From: Microbacterium sp. CGR2
GTDB lineage: Bacteria; Actinomycetota; Actinomycetes; Actinomycetales; Microbacteriaceae
DNA length: 64,000 nucleotides
NCBI RefSeq assembly: GCF_003626735.1
Contig: NZ_RBHX01000001.1
Location: 248,001 to 312,000 of the forward strand
Direction: 5' to 3'
How positions within the stretch are numbered: position 1 is the first letter of the stretch; each line of letters begins with the position of its first letter. Positions 21,410 to 29,170 of this stretch are shown here, piece after piece. The translations under genes were made by a program, and so were the position numbers. Below the pieces are notes generated by a model. It was not told the origin of the DNA and searched no databases. It saw only the letters and a program-made list of their open reading frames with translations.

Positions 21410-21778
21410 TCAACCCTTCTTCGCACCGTAGCGGCTACGAGCCTGCTTACGGTTCTTGACTGCCTGGGTGTCCAGGGCGCCACGGACGATCTTGTAACGC
21501 ACACCGGGGAGGTCCTTGACACGACCGCCACGGACGAGCACCAGGGAGTGCTCCTGCAGGTTGTGGCCCTCACCGGGGATGTACGCCGTGACCTCGGCCC
21601 CGTTGCGGAGCTTCACACGAGCGACCTTGCGCATCGCCGAGTTCGGCTTCTTGGGGGTGGTGGTGTAGACGCGGGTGCAGACCCCGGCCTGCTGCGGGTT
21701 CGACTTCAGGGCAGGCGTCTTGGTCTTGGTGACCTTCGGCGAGCGACCCTTGCGAACCAACTGCTGAATGGTTGGCAC
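21410..21778 (-). CDS. rpsL: 30S ribosomal protein S12
   Basis: A 122-residue decoding-centre protein with a GTG start at 21778 ([15 protein letters not shown]). Both positions where streptomycin resistance commonly arises keep the wild-type lysine: the first in [10 protein letters not shown] and the second in GGRVKDLPG. It is the first gene of the str operon and follows a strong promoter. Confidence 0.98.
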   Translation of the reverse strand: MPTIQQLVRKGRSPKVTKTKTPALKSNPQQAGVCTRVYTTTPKKPNSAMRKVARVKLRNGAEVTAYIPGEGHNLQEHSLVLVRGGRVKDLPGVRYKIVRGALDTQAVKNRKQARSRYGAKKG

Positions 21779-21944
21779 GTTCTCTCCTCATAGTGCTGCA
21801 CGGTGACAGCGTGATGGGTTTCACATCATGCCCCACCGGCAGGCCGGAATCGACGTGCCTTTGGTGTGGTGGGTATGCCGTGGGGGCGGACCGGCAAGGT
21901 GCCGACGCCCAGCGCGCACGTCGAGACGTGCACACACCTGACCA

Positions 21945-21973
21945 AGTGTAATGGTGCGTAACCTGGGGGTCAA
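21945..21973 (-). promoter_or_regulatory. str-operon promoter
   Basis: On the minus strand TTGACC (21973-21968) and TACACT (21950-21945) are spaced by exactly 17 bases, the best sigma70-type match seen in this window. The predicted start is near 21938, leaving a leader of about 160 bases with a small hairpin (GCACGTC with GACGTGC). Confidence 0.7.
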
Positions 21974-22015
21974 ATGATCGGCGGCCTCGCGCGACCGCGC
22001 GAGCGGCGAAGCGCG

Positions 22016-22663
22016 CTAGAGCGCGTCGGGGTCGAAGGGCGAATCCAGCGACTGGGTCAGTTCGGCCAGCAGCGCTTCGATCTGCGGCTCCACATGCTGT
22101 GAGATCGCCGCCTGGATGTGCAACCGGTGGCGCAGCAGGATGGCGCAGATCTCGCGGCCGACCATGTTGGCGTACTCGTCCGCGAGCGCTACCTCCTGGC
22201 GGAGGGCGGCCTTCGCCTCCTCGGTCAGCGGCGGGAGGGGCGGCAGTTGCGCCGCGGCGTCGTCGGCGAGCTCGGCGATCGTGAACAGGAAGGGCGCTCC
22301 GGGCACAGGCTCCGGGTCGAGCGGCAGCCCGTCGAACTCCGGATCCAAGTTCTCCGCCGGCCGGTAGCTGCGCGCCCGATTGCGTGCCGCCTGGTGATCC
22401 AACTCACGCTGAAGCACCGGAAGGTTTCGGGCCGTGTAGTCCGCGACGGCGTGGTCGACGATGGTCTTGATCCGCGTCGAGAGTCCGTGCTGCACGCCGT
22501 GCGGGGTGTTCGCCCCGATGCCGGCGGCGGAGAGGATCGGCGAGCCCAGGCATCGGCGGCACGGCGCGACACGTCCCCGGTGGGTGGCCGGCTCCCAGCG
22601 CGGCACCCAACGCAACCAGGACTCCACGGCCTGGTCCACCTGCGTCTCCAGCGAGCGCTCCAC
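22016..22663 (-). CDS. Hypothetical protein with an N-terminal CxxC
   Basis: A 215-residue protein of unknown function with no membrane segment or signal peptide. It starts at a GTG (22663), with a TACGCT box exactly 6 bases upstream (22675-22670), so it is probably leaderless. One CxxC (APCRRCLGSP, about 34-37) may bind a metal. The middle is Pro-rich and charged, and the C-terminal half is predicted helical with repeated Leu. Not recognised as any characterised family. Confidence 0.75.
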   Translation of the reverse strand: MERSLETQVDQAVESWLRWVPRWEPATHRGRVAPCRRCLGSPILSAAGIGANTPHGVQHGLSTRIKTIVDHAVADYTARNLPVLQRELDHQAARNRARSYRPAENLDPEFDGLPLDPEPVPGAPFLFTIAELADDAAAQLPPLPPLTEEAKAALRQEVALADEYANMVGREICAILLRHRLHIQAAISQHVEPQIEALLAELTQSLDSPFDPDAL

Positions 22664-22723
22664 AGGTTCAGCGTACGGCGCGTCGGCTTCCGCCGCGGCG
22701 ATTTCCTTCGGGACGGCGGGGCG

Positions 22724-23152
22724 TCATTCCTCCTCGTCGCGTTCCCACGGCCATCGCGGCTGCGCGGCCTTGGTGCGCCGCAGAGCGATCCCGCCCCATG
22801 CGGCGATCGCCGCCGCGAGCAGGAGAGCGACGCTGGCACCGCCGCGCACGAAGTCCCCCGCGACGGCCGTGGCGATGACGGCGTTCCCCGACCCGATCAT
22901 CACGGCCAGCCAGATGCCCACGAGATGCACCAGTCCTGTGACGAGTGCGATGGCGAACGCGGACGTGAAGGACGGATGCGGCGTGCGCAGGGTCGACCAC
23001 GACATCGCGGCGAACGCCACGATGCCCGACAGCATCCCGATGACCCCCGGCGCAGGCCCGAGTCCTGGCATCGCGATCAGATCGGCATCCGTCAGGAGAC
23101 TGACCGCGCCGAGCCCGAACACCGCGAGCGCGAAGAAGCCGATGGTCGCCAA
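22724..23152 (-). CDS. Small polytopic membrane protein, start uncertain
   Basis: A 142-residue protein with about four hydrophobic helices (about 3-20, 34-50, 66-88 and 101-119) and a charged C-terminus RWPWERDEEE. The best start is a TTG at 23152. The frame stays open upstream, but that sequence is the terminator of the preceding gene, so it is not included. No function can be assigned. Confidence 0.6.
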   Translation of the reverse strand: MATIGFFALAVFGLGAVSLLTDADLIAMPGLGPAPGVIGMLSGIVAFAAMSWSTLRTPHPSFTSAFAIALVTGLVHLVGIWLAVMIGSGNAVIATAVAGDFVRGGASVALLLAAAIAAWGGIALRRTKAAQPRWPWERDEEE

Positions 23153-23168
23153 GATCAGCGCCAGGACA

Positions 23169-23207
23169 GCCGAAACCCCCGCGGACTCGGGCCCGCGGGG
23201 GTTCGGC
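23169..23207 (-). terminator. Strong terminator after the DRD-repeat membrane protein
   Basis: GCCGAA-A-CCCCCGCGG pairs with CCGCGGGGG-TTCGGC, a 15-bp stem with one bulged A and an 8-base loop, 17 bases after the stop at 23224. Confidence 0.75.
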
Positions 23208-23223
23208 GTGGTGGAGTTCGTGA

Positions 23224-24357
23224 TTACCGCGCCAAGGTCGGGCCGGCTTCGAGGGTGCGCTCATACTCACGCTGCGCCTCGTCGTTCAGTTCGGTCTTGC
23301 GGGCACCGCTGCGCGCCACCCAGGCGCCGAACCAGATCGTCAGCTCGCGTGCGAACACGAAGGCCGCGATCGCCAGTGGTGCGAGCAGCTGCTCGCCGAC
23401 CAGGTCGAGCCCCTCGGTGGGAGTCAGCTCCCAGAACGGCGCCTCGAACAGCTGACCGAGGATGTGGCCGGCGTAGGCGATGATGCCGACGATGATGCCG
23501 AAGACGACCCAGAGGCCCCAGCGGCCCCTGTTGATGATCGCGCCGAGCAGCCAGAAGCCGAGGAAGAACACCACGACGGGCGTCCAGTAGCCCCAGGTCA
23601 TGAGCGGGGCGACGAGCGCCTCGCCGATGTTCTCTCCCGTGACGTCGCCGGCCAGTGCGCCGAGGCCCAGGGTGGCTGCGAGGTAGAGGATGGCGAAGGC
23701 CAGGGTGGCGAGGAGTCCGATCGCACCGGCGGTGCCGCGGTTGCCGCGGTCGCGCGGCGGCTCCGGGGCCTGCACGAAAATGGGCTGGGGCGTCTGCGAG
23801 GCCGGCGCCCAGGTGGGCTCCGACGGGACGACCCGTGTCTCGGTGTCATCGGCAGACGATGCGTAGGCGGCATCCGCAATGCCCGAGTCCTCGTGATGCC
23901 GCGCGGTGGGCGGGACGTAGGCGCCATTCGCATAATCGCGGTCCGTGCTGTCGCGATCGCTGTGGTCGCGGACCGTGTCGACGCGGGCAGTGCTGTCGCG
24001 ATCGGTGTTGTCGCGGTCGGTGTTGTCGCGGTCCGAGTCGTCTCGGGAGACGGCGCCGCCGGCGACCGGTGCGACGAAGATCGGGCTCGCGTCGGACTCG
24101 CCGGAGGCACGGGTCTCGCTGGACGGAGCCGAGGAGTCCACAGGGGACGGCGATGAGAACAGGCCGGGGTGTTCCCGCTCGGCCGCTTCGAACGCGGCGA
24201 GATCGGGGTCGACCGGCTTGTTCGCCGGAGCTTCGGTCGTGCCGCCGGGGACGTCTGCACCCGCTGCGGCGGCGGCATCGAGACCGGCGTTGGCGTTGCC
24301 GACGACCTCGTCGACGTCTGTCGGCTTTTCGGGCTTGGTACCCTCGGGGTCACTCAT
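23224..24357 (-). CDS. Membrane protein with a disordered N-terminus and DRD(N/S)T repeats
   Basis: A 377-residue protein from the ATG at 24357 (MSDPEGTKPEKPTDVDE), with GAGAGGCGC upstream as ribosome-binding site. Residues 1-205 are acidic, Ala/Pro/Ser-rich and probably disordered. Within them, 108-142 hold imperfect repeats of the type DRDNTDRDNTDRDST. Four membrane helices follow (about 212-236, 258-277, 281-301 and 322-347). Not recognised as a known transporter or enzyme. It lies upstream of the small membrane protein and ABC operon but ends in its own strong terminator. Confidence 0.75.
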   Translation of the reverse strand: MSDPEGTKPEKPTDVDEVVGNANAGLDAAAAAGADVPGGTTEAPANKPVDPDLAAFEAAEREHPGLFSSPSPVDSSAPSSETRASGESDASPIFVAPVAGGAVSRDDSDRDNTDRDNTDRDSTARVDTVRDHSDRDSTDRDYANGAYVPPTARHHEDSGIADAAYASSADDTETRVVPSEPTWAPASQTPQPIFVQAPEPPRDRGNRGTAGAIGLLATLAFAILYLAATLGLGALAGDVTGENIGEALVAPLMTWGYWTPVVVFFLGFWLLGAIINRGRWGLWVVFGIIVGIIAYAGHILGQLFEAPFWELTPTEGLDLVGEQLLAPLAIAAFVFARELTIWFGAWVARSGARKTELNDEAQREYERTLEAGPTLAR

Positions 24358-24477
24358 GGGGTGCGCCTCTCGTCGATATGTGCACTGCGAGGCTACCGCC
24401 GCGCGCACGACCGCTCCCGGAGGCGTGCCGACGTGTCGTCATTCGGCCCGGATTCCCGGCCCTCCGGGCATCCGGAT

Positions 24478-24630
24478 TCAGGGAAGGGCGCTGCGCAGCG
24501 CGTCGCCGGCGAACTCCGCGAGGAAGGGCACCAGGGGAAGCGACAGCCACAGGAGAGCTCCCACGATGCCGGCGCAGAGCACTCCGACGAACCAACTCAG
24601 TGCGAGGTTCCGCTCCGCCACGCGTGCCAT
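24478..24630 (-). CDS. 50-residue single-helix membrane protein
   Basis: A short frame starting MARVAERNLALSWFVGVLC and ending AEFAGDALRSALP. A hydrophobic segment (about 11-38) would span the membrane once. A TACGGT box lies 7 bases before the ATG (24643-24638), consistent with leaderless expression, and the codons have the host GC-rich third positions. It lies between the DRD-repeat membrane protein and the ABC operon. Function unknown. Confidence 0.55.
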   Translation of the reverse strand: MARVAERNLALSWFVGVLCAGIVGALLWLSLPLVPFLAEFAGDALRSALP

Positions 24631-24679
24631 GCCCCTCACCGTACGACCGCGGCGGACGACTTCCCGTCCGCAACGCCGA

Positions 24680-25588
24680 TCAGCCCTTCGTCGCTCCGGC
24701 TGTGAGGCCTCCGACGATGTATTTCTGCAGGAACAGGAAGAGGATCATGACCGGGATGGCGGCCATGACCGCGCCGGCCGAGAACGCCGACCAGTCGGCG
24801 TAGCGGGGGTTCGCGACGAGCTTGGTGAGACCCACGACCAGCGTCTGCTGCTCGACATCGACGAGGATGACGCTCGCGATCACGTACTCGTTGACCGTTC
24901 CGATGAACGACAACAGGCCGACGACGGCGAGGATCGGCGCGACGAGGCGCAGGATGATCGTGAAGAAGATCCGTGCGTGGCCGGCGCCATCGATGCGCGC
25001 CGCCTCGTCGATCTCCTTCGGGATGGTGTTGAAGAACCCGTACATGAGGTACGTGTTCACTCCGAGCGCGCCGCCGAGGTACACGAGGATGAGCCCCGTG
25101 TGCGTGTTCAGTCCGATGTCCGGGAACCAATCCCCCAGCGTCGACATGAGCAGGAAGATCGCGACGACGGCGAGCAGCTGCGGGAACATCTGCACGACCA
25201 CGATCGTGACGAGGCCCACTCGACGTCCGGCGAAGCGCATCCGAGAGAACGCGTACGCGGCGCAGGCGCCGATGAACACCGTCACCGCACCGGTGATGAC
25301 CGCCACGACCAGGGTGTTCAGGAACCAGAGCCCGTACGGATTCTGCGGGTCGCTGAGGATGCGCACGTAGCTGTCGATGCCGACGGCCGAGAAGAGTCGA
25401 TTCGAGCCGGTCAGGGTTCCCTGCGGATTGAGCGAGGCGGAGACCACGTACAGCAGCGGGAAGAGGGCGAAGGCGCTCACGATGATCGCCACCACGTGGC
25501 GCCATCCGGTGTCGGCGAACCATGCGCCGGCACTGCGGCGGCGCGGGGCACGGCTCTTCGCTGCGGGGGCGAGGGTGTCGGTGCTCAT
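24680..25588 (-). CDS. ABC sugar transporter permease, MalG type
   Basis: A 302-residue inner-membrane permease of the carbohydrate uptake family 1, with six predicted helices. The cytoplasmic EAA loop that docks the ATPase reads EIDEAARIDGAGHARIFF (about 206-223). It starts MSTDTLAPAAKS and overlaps the MalF-type permease stop by one base. With the upstream permease and binding protein it forms a maltose or maltodextrin-type importer; the actual sugar is inferred. No ATPase gene is present here, so a shared MsiK-like ATPase encoded elsewhere is likely. Confidence 0.93.
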   Translation of the reverse strand: MSTDTLAPAAKSRAPRRRSAGAWFADTGWRHVVAIIVSAFALFPLLYVVSASLNPQGTLTGSNRLFSAVGIDSYVRILSDPQNPYGLWFLNTLVVAVITGAVTVFIGACAAYAFSRMRFAGRRVGLVTIVVVQMFPQLLAVVAIFLLMSTLGDWFPDIGLNTHTGLILVYLGGALGVNTYLMYGFFNTIPKEIDEAARIDGAGHARIFFTIILRLVAPILAVVGLLSFIGTVNEYVIASVILVDVEQQTLVVGLTKLVANPRYADWSAFSAGAVMAAIPVMILFLFLQKYIVGGLTAGATKG

Positions 25589-27192
25589 CAGTTCAGCTCC
25601 TCGAGGGCCTTGGTCTTGCGGAAGCTCACGATGGAGATCGTCGCGACCACGATGAAGATCAGGATCGTGAAAGCGGACGCCAGCCCGTAGTCGCGGGACT
25701 GACCGGTGAACGCGACCTTGTAGACCATCGAGATCAGAATGTCGGTGTGTCCGACCGGTATGGACACGTCGCTGAAGCGCGGCCCGCCCTTGGTGAGCAT
25801 GTAGATCAGGTTGAAGTTGTTGAAGTTGAACGCGAACGACGAGATCAGCAGCGGCGCGACGGTCACCAGCAGCAAGGGCAGCTTGATGCGGCGGAAGACC
25901 TGCCAGGGGTTCGCGCCGTCCATGACGGCCGCTTCGTTCACGTCATCGGGAATTCCCTGCAGTGCCCCCATGCAGACGAGGAACATGTACGGGAAGCCGA
26001 GCCACAGGTTCACCAGCAGCACCGAGACCTTGGCGAGCGTGGGGTCGGTGAGCCAGGGAATGGATGCCCCGCCGAAGATCACCTGGTTGATGAATCCGAA
26101 GCTCTCGTTCATCATGCCGGCCCACACGAGTGCCGACAGGAACGCCGGGAAGGCATACGGGAGGATCAGGATGATCCGGTAGCCGTTGCGGAACCGCATC
26201 CGGGTGTTGTTGAACACCAGTGCCAGCAGCAGCCCGAGGAAGAAGGTCGAGGCGACCGAGATGAGGGCGAACGCGAACGTCCACACGGTCACCGAGATCA
26301 GCGGGCCGCGGATGGTGGGGTCGCTGACGGCGCGCACGAAGTTGTCGAAGCCGACCGTCGTCTGCCAGCCGGGCAGCAGCTCTTCGCCGCCGTCTGAGGT
26401 GAAGGCGCCCGTGCCGATGTCGGAGTAGACGGTTCCGGTGCGGGTGTCGGTGATCGCATCGGCATCCGCATCGACCTCGAGCGTGGAGACGTACAGATAT
26501 CCGCTCTGCCCGTCGGGTGCGCGGAGGCTGCCGTCGTTGGGATCATCGCTGAACGGGACCGACAGCGTCTCGAGCTCTTCGGAGAGCGTGAACACGGTGG
26601 CGAGCGGGAGGGTGGTCCACCCGTCGACCGAGACCGCCTTTCCACCCTCGAAGTCCGCGTCGACCTCCTGCAGAGGCTGGTCGGCCGTGCCGAGGAGCGC
26701 GTCACCGCTGTCGGGGTCGGTGACGAGAAGGCCGTATTCACCGAACTGCTCGACGACTGTCACGGGGTAGGTGGGCGAGTCCTCCACGCGCTCCTGAGCC
26801 GAGGCGAGGAGTGAGGAGATCGCCTGGTCCTTGGTGCCGTTGTGACCGGTGCCGTAGTTCGTGAACCCGATGTATCCGGTATAGAGCAGCGTGAACACCT
26901 GGAACACCACGAGGAAGATGATGCCGGGGGTGAGGTACTTCGCCGCGATGCGCTTGCGAGAGAAGTACAGATAGTTGACGAGGACGGTGACCACGACGAC
27001 GAGGCCGAGGATCAGCCATTCCTTGTGCATGAACAGCACGAAGGCCGCATACACGGCGATCGCGTCCACGATCGCGAGCAGGAGGATCTTCAACAGCATC
27101 CACCCGATCGGGCCGGAAGCTGCCTCTGCGATCTTCGCCGCCTGTCGCTGCCGCGGCGTCGGAGGAGTTGTGGGCTCAGCGGTGTCTGTCAT
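25588..27192 (-). CDS. ABC sugar transporter permease, MalF type
   Basis: A 534-residue permease, longer than the usual 300 because it carries a MalF-like large extracytoplasmic domain between the first helices and the transport core (about 130-300). The start is the ATG at 27192 (MTDTAEPTTPPTPRQRQ); a longer frame through the upstream palindrome is rejected. The EAA loop (DVNEAAVMDGANPWQVFRRI) lies near residue 445. It probably holds the binding protein during transport, as MalF P2 does. Confidence 0.93.
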   Translation of the reverse strand: MTDTAEPTTPPTPRQRQAAKIAEAASGPIGWMLLKILLLAIVDAIAVYAAFVLFMHKEWLILGLVVVVTVLVNYLYFSRKRIAAKYLTPGIIFLVVFQVFTLLYTGYIGFTNYGTGHNGTKDQAISSLLASAQERVEDSPTYPVTVVEQFGEYGLLVTDPDSGDALLGTADQPLQEVDADFEGGKAVSVDGWTTLPLATVFTLSEELETLSVPFSDDPNDGSLRAPDGQSGYLYVSTLEVDADADAITDTRTGTVYSDIGTGAFTSDGGEELLPGWQTTVGFDNFVRAVSDPTIRGPLISVTVWTFAFALISVASTFFLGLLLALVFNNTRMRFRNGYRIILILPYAFPAFLSALVWAGMMNESFGFINQVIFGGASIPWLTDPTLAKVSVLLVNLWLGFPYMFLVCMGALQGIPDDVNEAAVMDGANPWQVFRRIKLPLLLVTVAPLLISSFAFNFNNFNLIYMLTKGGPRFSDVSIPVGHTDILISMVYKVAFTGQSRDYGLASAFTILIFIVVATISIVSFRKTKALEELN

Positions 27193-27210
27193 GTCGTCCC
27201 CGTCATGGTC

Positions 27211-27242
27211 CTGCCGGGATGGGCGCGCGCCCATCCCGGCAG
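27211..27242 (-). other. Perfect 32-bp palindrome between binding-protein and permease genes
   Basis: CTGCCGGGATGGGCGC is followed directly by its exact reverse complement. It lies between the binding-protein stop (27259) and the MalF-type start (27192). In mRNA it forms a stem of about 14 bp. By analogy with the malE-malF intergenic element of E. coli, it may protect the upstream message and reduce read-through, giving more binding protein than permease. Confidence 0.7.
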
Positions 27243-27258
27243 GGTTCGTGCTTGATCG

Positions 27259-28467
27259 TTACTTGATCGCGGCGGTCACGTCGTCGACGAGCTTCTGCCA
27301 CGTCGACTTCGGGTCTTCGCCGTTGATGATCGCTGCCTCTGCGACGCCCCAGAACTCCCAGACGGAGCCCATCGCGGGGATGGCCGGCATCGGAACCGCG
27401 TCGGTACCGACGGCCTGGAAGCCGGCGATGATCGGGTCGGATGCTGCGGTGTCGGCAGCTGCGGTCAGCGCGGGCAGGATGTTGCCGGCCTCGAACAGGT
27501 CGAGCTGCACGTCTTCGGTGCCGATGTAGTTGACGAGGAAGTCGTTCGCGGCGACCTTGTTCTTCGACTCGGCGCTGACGAAGAAGCCCTTCACGCCGGC
27601 GAACGGCGAGGCGGTCTCGGCGGTCGGGCTGGGGATCGGGTCGATCTCGACGTTGATGCCGGCCTCCGTCGCTGCGCCGACATTCCAGGGGCCGGTCAGC
27701 CAGAAGGCCGCCGTGCCGTCGAGGAACTGCTGCTTGGCGATCTCGCCGTCGATGTCGGTGTTGAGCGTTCCTGCCGTGCCCTGGGCACCGAGCCAATCGG
27801 CGAAGGCGAAGCCGCCCTCGCTGCCCAGCTGCAGGTCCGCGGAGTCGTAGCTGCCCGAATCGTCGGTGCCGAAGACCGGAGCACCGAAGGCGGTCTGGAA
27901 GGGGTAGAGGTGGTACGGGTTGCCCTCTGCGCCCTGCTCGACGACGAAGGTGCCCTTGGCGATCATGTCGTCGAAGCCGGAAGCGGGTTCGGGGACGAGG
28001 TCGGCGTTGCGGAGCACGGCGATGTTCTCGACGGCGTACGGCAGCATGTAGACCGTGCCGTCGTAGGTAGCGGCCTGGAGAGCAACCGGCAGGTAGTCCT
28101 CGGAGCTGTCACCGAGCTCGAGGGGCGCGACGACACCGTTGGTGGAAAGCTCGCCGAGCCAGTCGTGGGCACCCATGACGACGTCCGGGCCCTTGCCCGT
28201 CGGCACCTGCTGGATGAAGTCGTCTTTCATGTCGTCGACGGACTTGCCGACGAGATCGACCGCGACGCCGGTCTTGTCCTTGTACGCATCCGCCGCGCTC
28301 TGCAGGGCGTCGACGCGCTCGGCGTCCACCCAGACGGTCAGCTTCCCGCCGCTCTCGGCGCCGGACGAGTCGTCACCGCTGGTCCCGGTGGAGCAGCCGG
28401 CAAGCGACAGAGTCGAAATGATGGCGATGGCGCCTGCGGCGACGATGCCCCTCTTGTTCACCTTCAT
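27259..28467 (-). CDS. Extracellular sugar-binding lipoprotein, MalE type
   Basis: A 402-residue solute-binding protein of the MalE family. It has a lipoprotein signal with lipobox LAGC, Cys25 being the lipidated residue (STLSLAGCSTGTSG). The mature part begins with GKLTVWVDAERVDALQSAADAYKDKTG and includes QQVPTGKGPDVVMGAHDWLGEL, typical of maltose/maltodextrin binders. A good ribosome-binding site (GAGAGAGG) precedes the ATG. It is the first gene of the operon and lies under two LacI-type operators. Confidence 0.93.
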   Translation of the reverse strand: MKVNKRGIVAAGAIAIISTLSLAGCSTGTSGDDSSGAESGGKLTVWVDAERVDALQSAADAYKDKTGVAVDLVGKSVDDMKDDFIQQVPTGKGPDVVMGAHDWLGELSTNGVVAPLELGDSSEDYLPVALQAATYDGTVYMLPYAVENIAVLRNADLVPEPASGFDDMIAKGTFVVEQGAEGNPYHLYPFQTAFGAPVFGTDDSGSYDSADLQLGSEGGFAFADWLGAQGTAGTLNTDIDGEIAKQQFLDGTAAFWLTGPWNVGAATEAGINVEIDPIPSPTAETASPFAGVKGFFVSAESKNKVAANDFLVNYIGTEDVQLDLFEAGNILPALTAAADTAASDPIIAGFQAVGTDAVPMPAIPAMGSVWEFWGVAEAAIINGEDPKSTWQKLVDDVTAAIK

Positions 28468-28506
28468 TGGTGTGTGCCTCTCTCGATGCTGTTGTCCTGC
28501 AAGTAC

Positions 28507-28520
28507 TGCAAGCGCTTACA
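28507..28520 (-). promoter_or_regulatory. LacI-family operator palindrome 1
   Basis: TGCAAGCGCTTACA fits the LacI/GalR operator TGNAANCGNTTNCA at every fixed position. It lies 40 bases upstream of the binding-protein ATG and beside a CATACT -10-like box, so bound repressor would block initiation. No lacI-type gene is in this window. Confidence 0.75.
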
Positions 28521-28603
28521 GTATGCCTCGATTTCGGCTGCTCCCCCAGTGAATGAGAGCGTCGATATCAACCTGTGACCAGGAAGCTGCGGCAGGCAGG
28601 TCA

Positions 28604-28617
28604 TGAAAACGCTTCCA
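28604..28617. promoter_or_regulatory. LacI-family operator palindrome 2
   Basis: TGAAAACGCTTCCA also fits TGNAANCGNTTNCA exactly. It is centred 97 bases from the first site, and so could allow DNA looping. It also lies about 40 bases upstream of the yajQ start, near where a -35 region would be. Confidence 0.65.
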
Positions 28618-28643
28618 CGAGTCCGCGAGAACGGCAGGCTCGC

Positions 28644-28649
28644 TACACT
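28644..28649 (+). promoter_or_regulatory. Leaderless -10 box of yajQ
   Basis: TACACT lies exactly 6 bases before the yajQ ATG and no ribosome-binding site is visible, which suggests the transcript starts at the initiation codon. Confidence 0.5.
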
Positions 28650-28655
28650 TCCTGT

Positions 28656-29144
28656 ATGGCTGACAGTTCCTTTGACATCGTCTCGAAAGTGGATCACCAG
28701 GAGGCGGAGAACGCCCTCAACCAGGCCCGCAAGGAGATCGAGCAGCGCTACGACTTCAAGGGCACCGGGGCATCGATCGCCTGGAGCGGCGAGTCGATCC
28801 TGATCATCGCGAACTCCGAAGAGCGGGCCAAGGCCGTGCTCGACGTGTTCCAGACCAAGCTCATCAAGCGCGGCATCTCACTCAAGAGCCTCGAGTCGGG
28901 CGAACCCTTCGCCAGCGGCAAGGAGTTCCGCATCGTCTCGACGATCAAGGACGGCATCTCCTCCGAGAACGCGAAGAAGATCAGCAAGATCATCCGCGAC
29001 GAGGGCCCCAAGGGCGTGAAGAGCCAGATCCAGGGCGACGAGCTGCGCGTGCAGTCCAAGAGTCGCGACGACCTTCAGGCGGTCATGGCTCTGTTGCGAG
29101 GGTCCGACCTCGAGGTCGACCTGCAGTTCATCAACTACCGATAG
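28656..29144 (+). CDS. yajQ: YajQ-family nucleotide-binding protein
   Basis: A 162-residue protein of the YajQ/UPF0234 family, members of which bind cyclic-di-GMP or nucleic acids. It starts [20 protein letters not shown] and contains [20 protein letters not shown] and [20 protein letters not shown]. The last codons, encoding FINYR, are the attachment core of the integrated element: the same end occurs again at 37800-37817. The protein is therefore intact, but its 3' end and the sequence after it belong to the element's left attachment site. Confidence 0.95.
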   Translation: MADSSFDIVSKVDHQEAENALNQARKEIEQRYDFKGTGASIAWSGESILIIANSEERAKAVLDVFQTKLIKRGISLKSLESGEPFASGKEFRIVSTIKDGISSENAKKISKIIRDEGPKGVKSQIQGDELRVQSKSRDDLQAVMALLRGSDLEVDLQFINYR

Positions 29145-29170
29145 AGCTACGTCCTGACCAGGGGTTTTCC
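29127..29170. repeat. Left attachment site (attL)
   Basis: Core TTCATCAACTACCG (29127-29140) is identical to 37800-37813. The next 30 bases also match with a few differences: AGCTAC, CTGACC and GGGGTTT are shared. It includes the final codons of yajQ. Confidence 0.85.

Noticed and set aside
18738..21431. An 897-codon open frame antisense to fusA and rpsG
   Set aside because: It lies entirely opposite two essential conserved genes and has the Asp/Val/Leu/Arg bias produced by the complement of GC-rich codons. No similarity or start signal.
23153..23223. N-terminal extension of the small polytopic membrane protein
   Set aside because: The frame is open but has no ATG, GTG or TTG, and the DNA is the strong terminator of the preceding gene.
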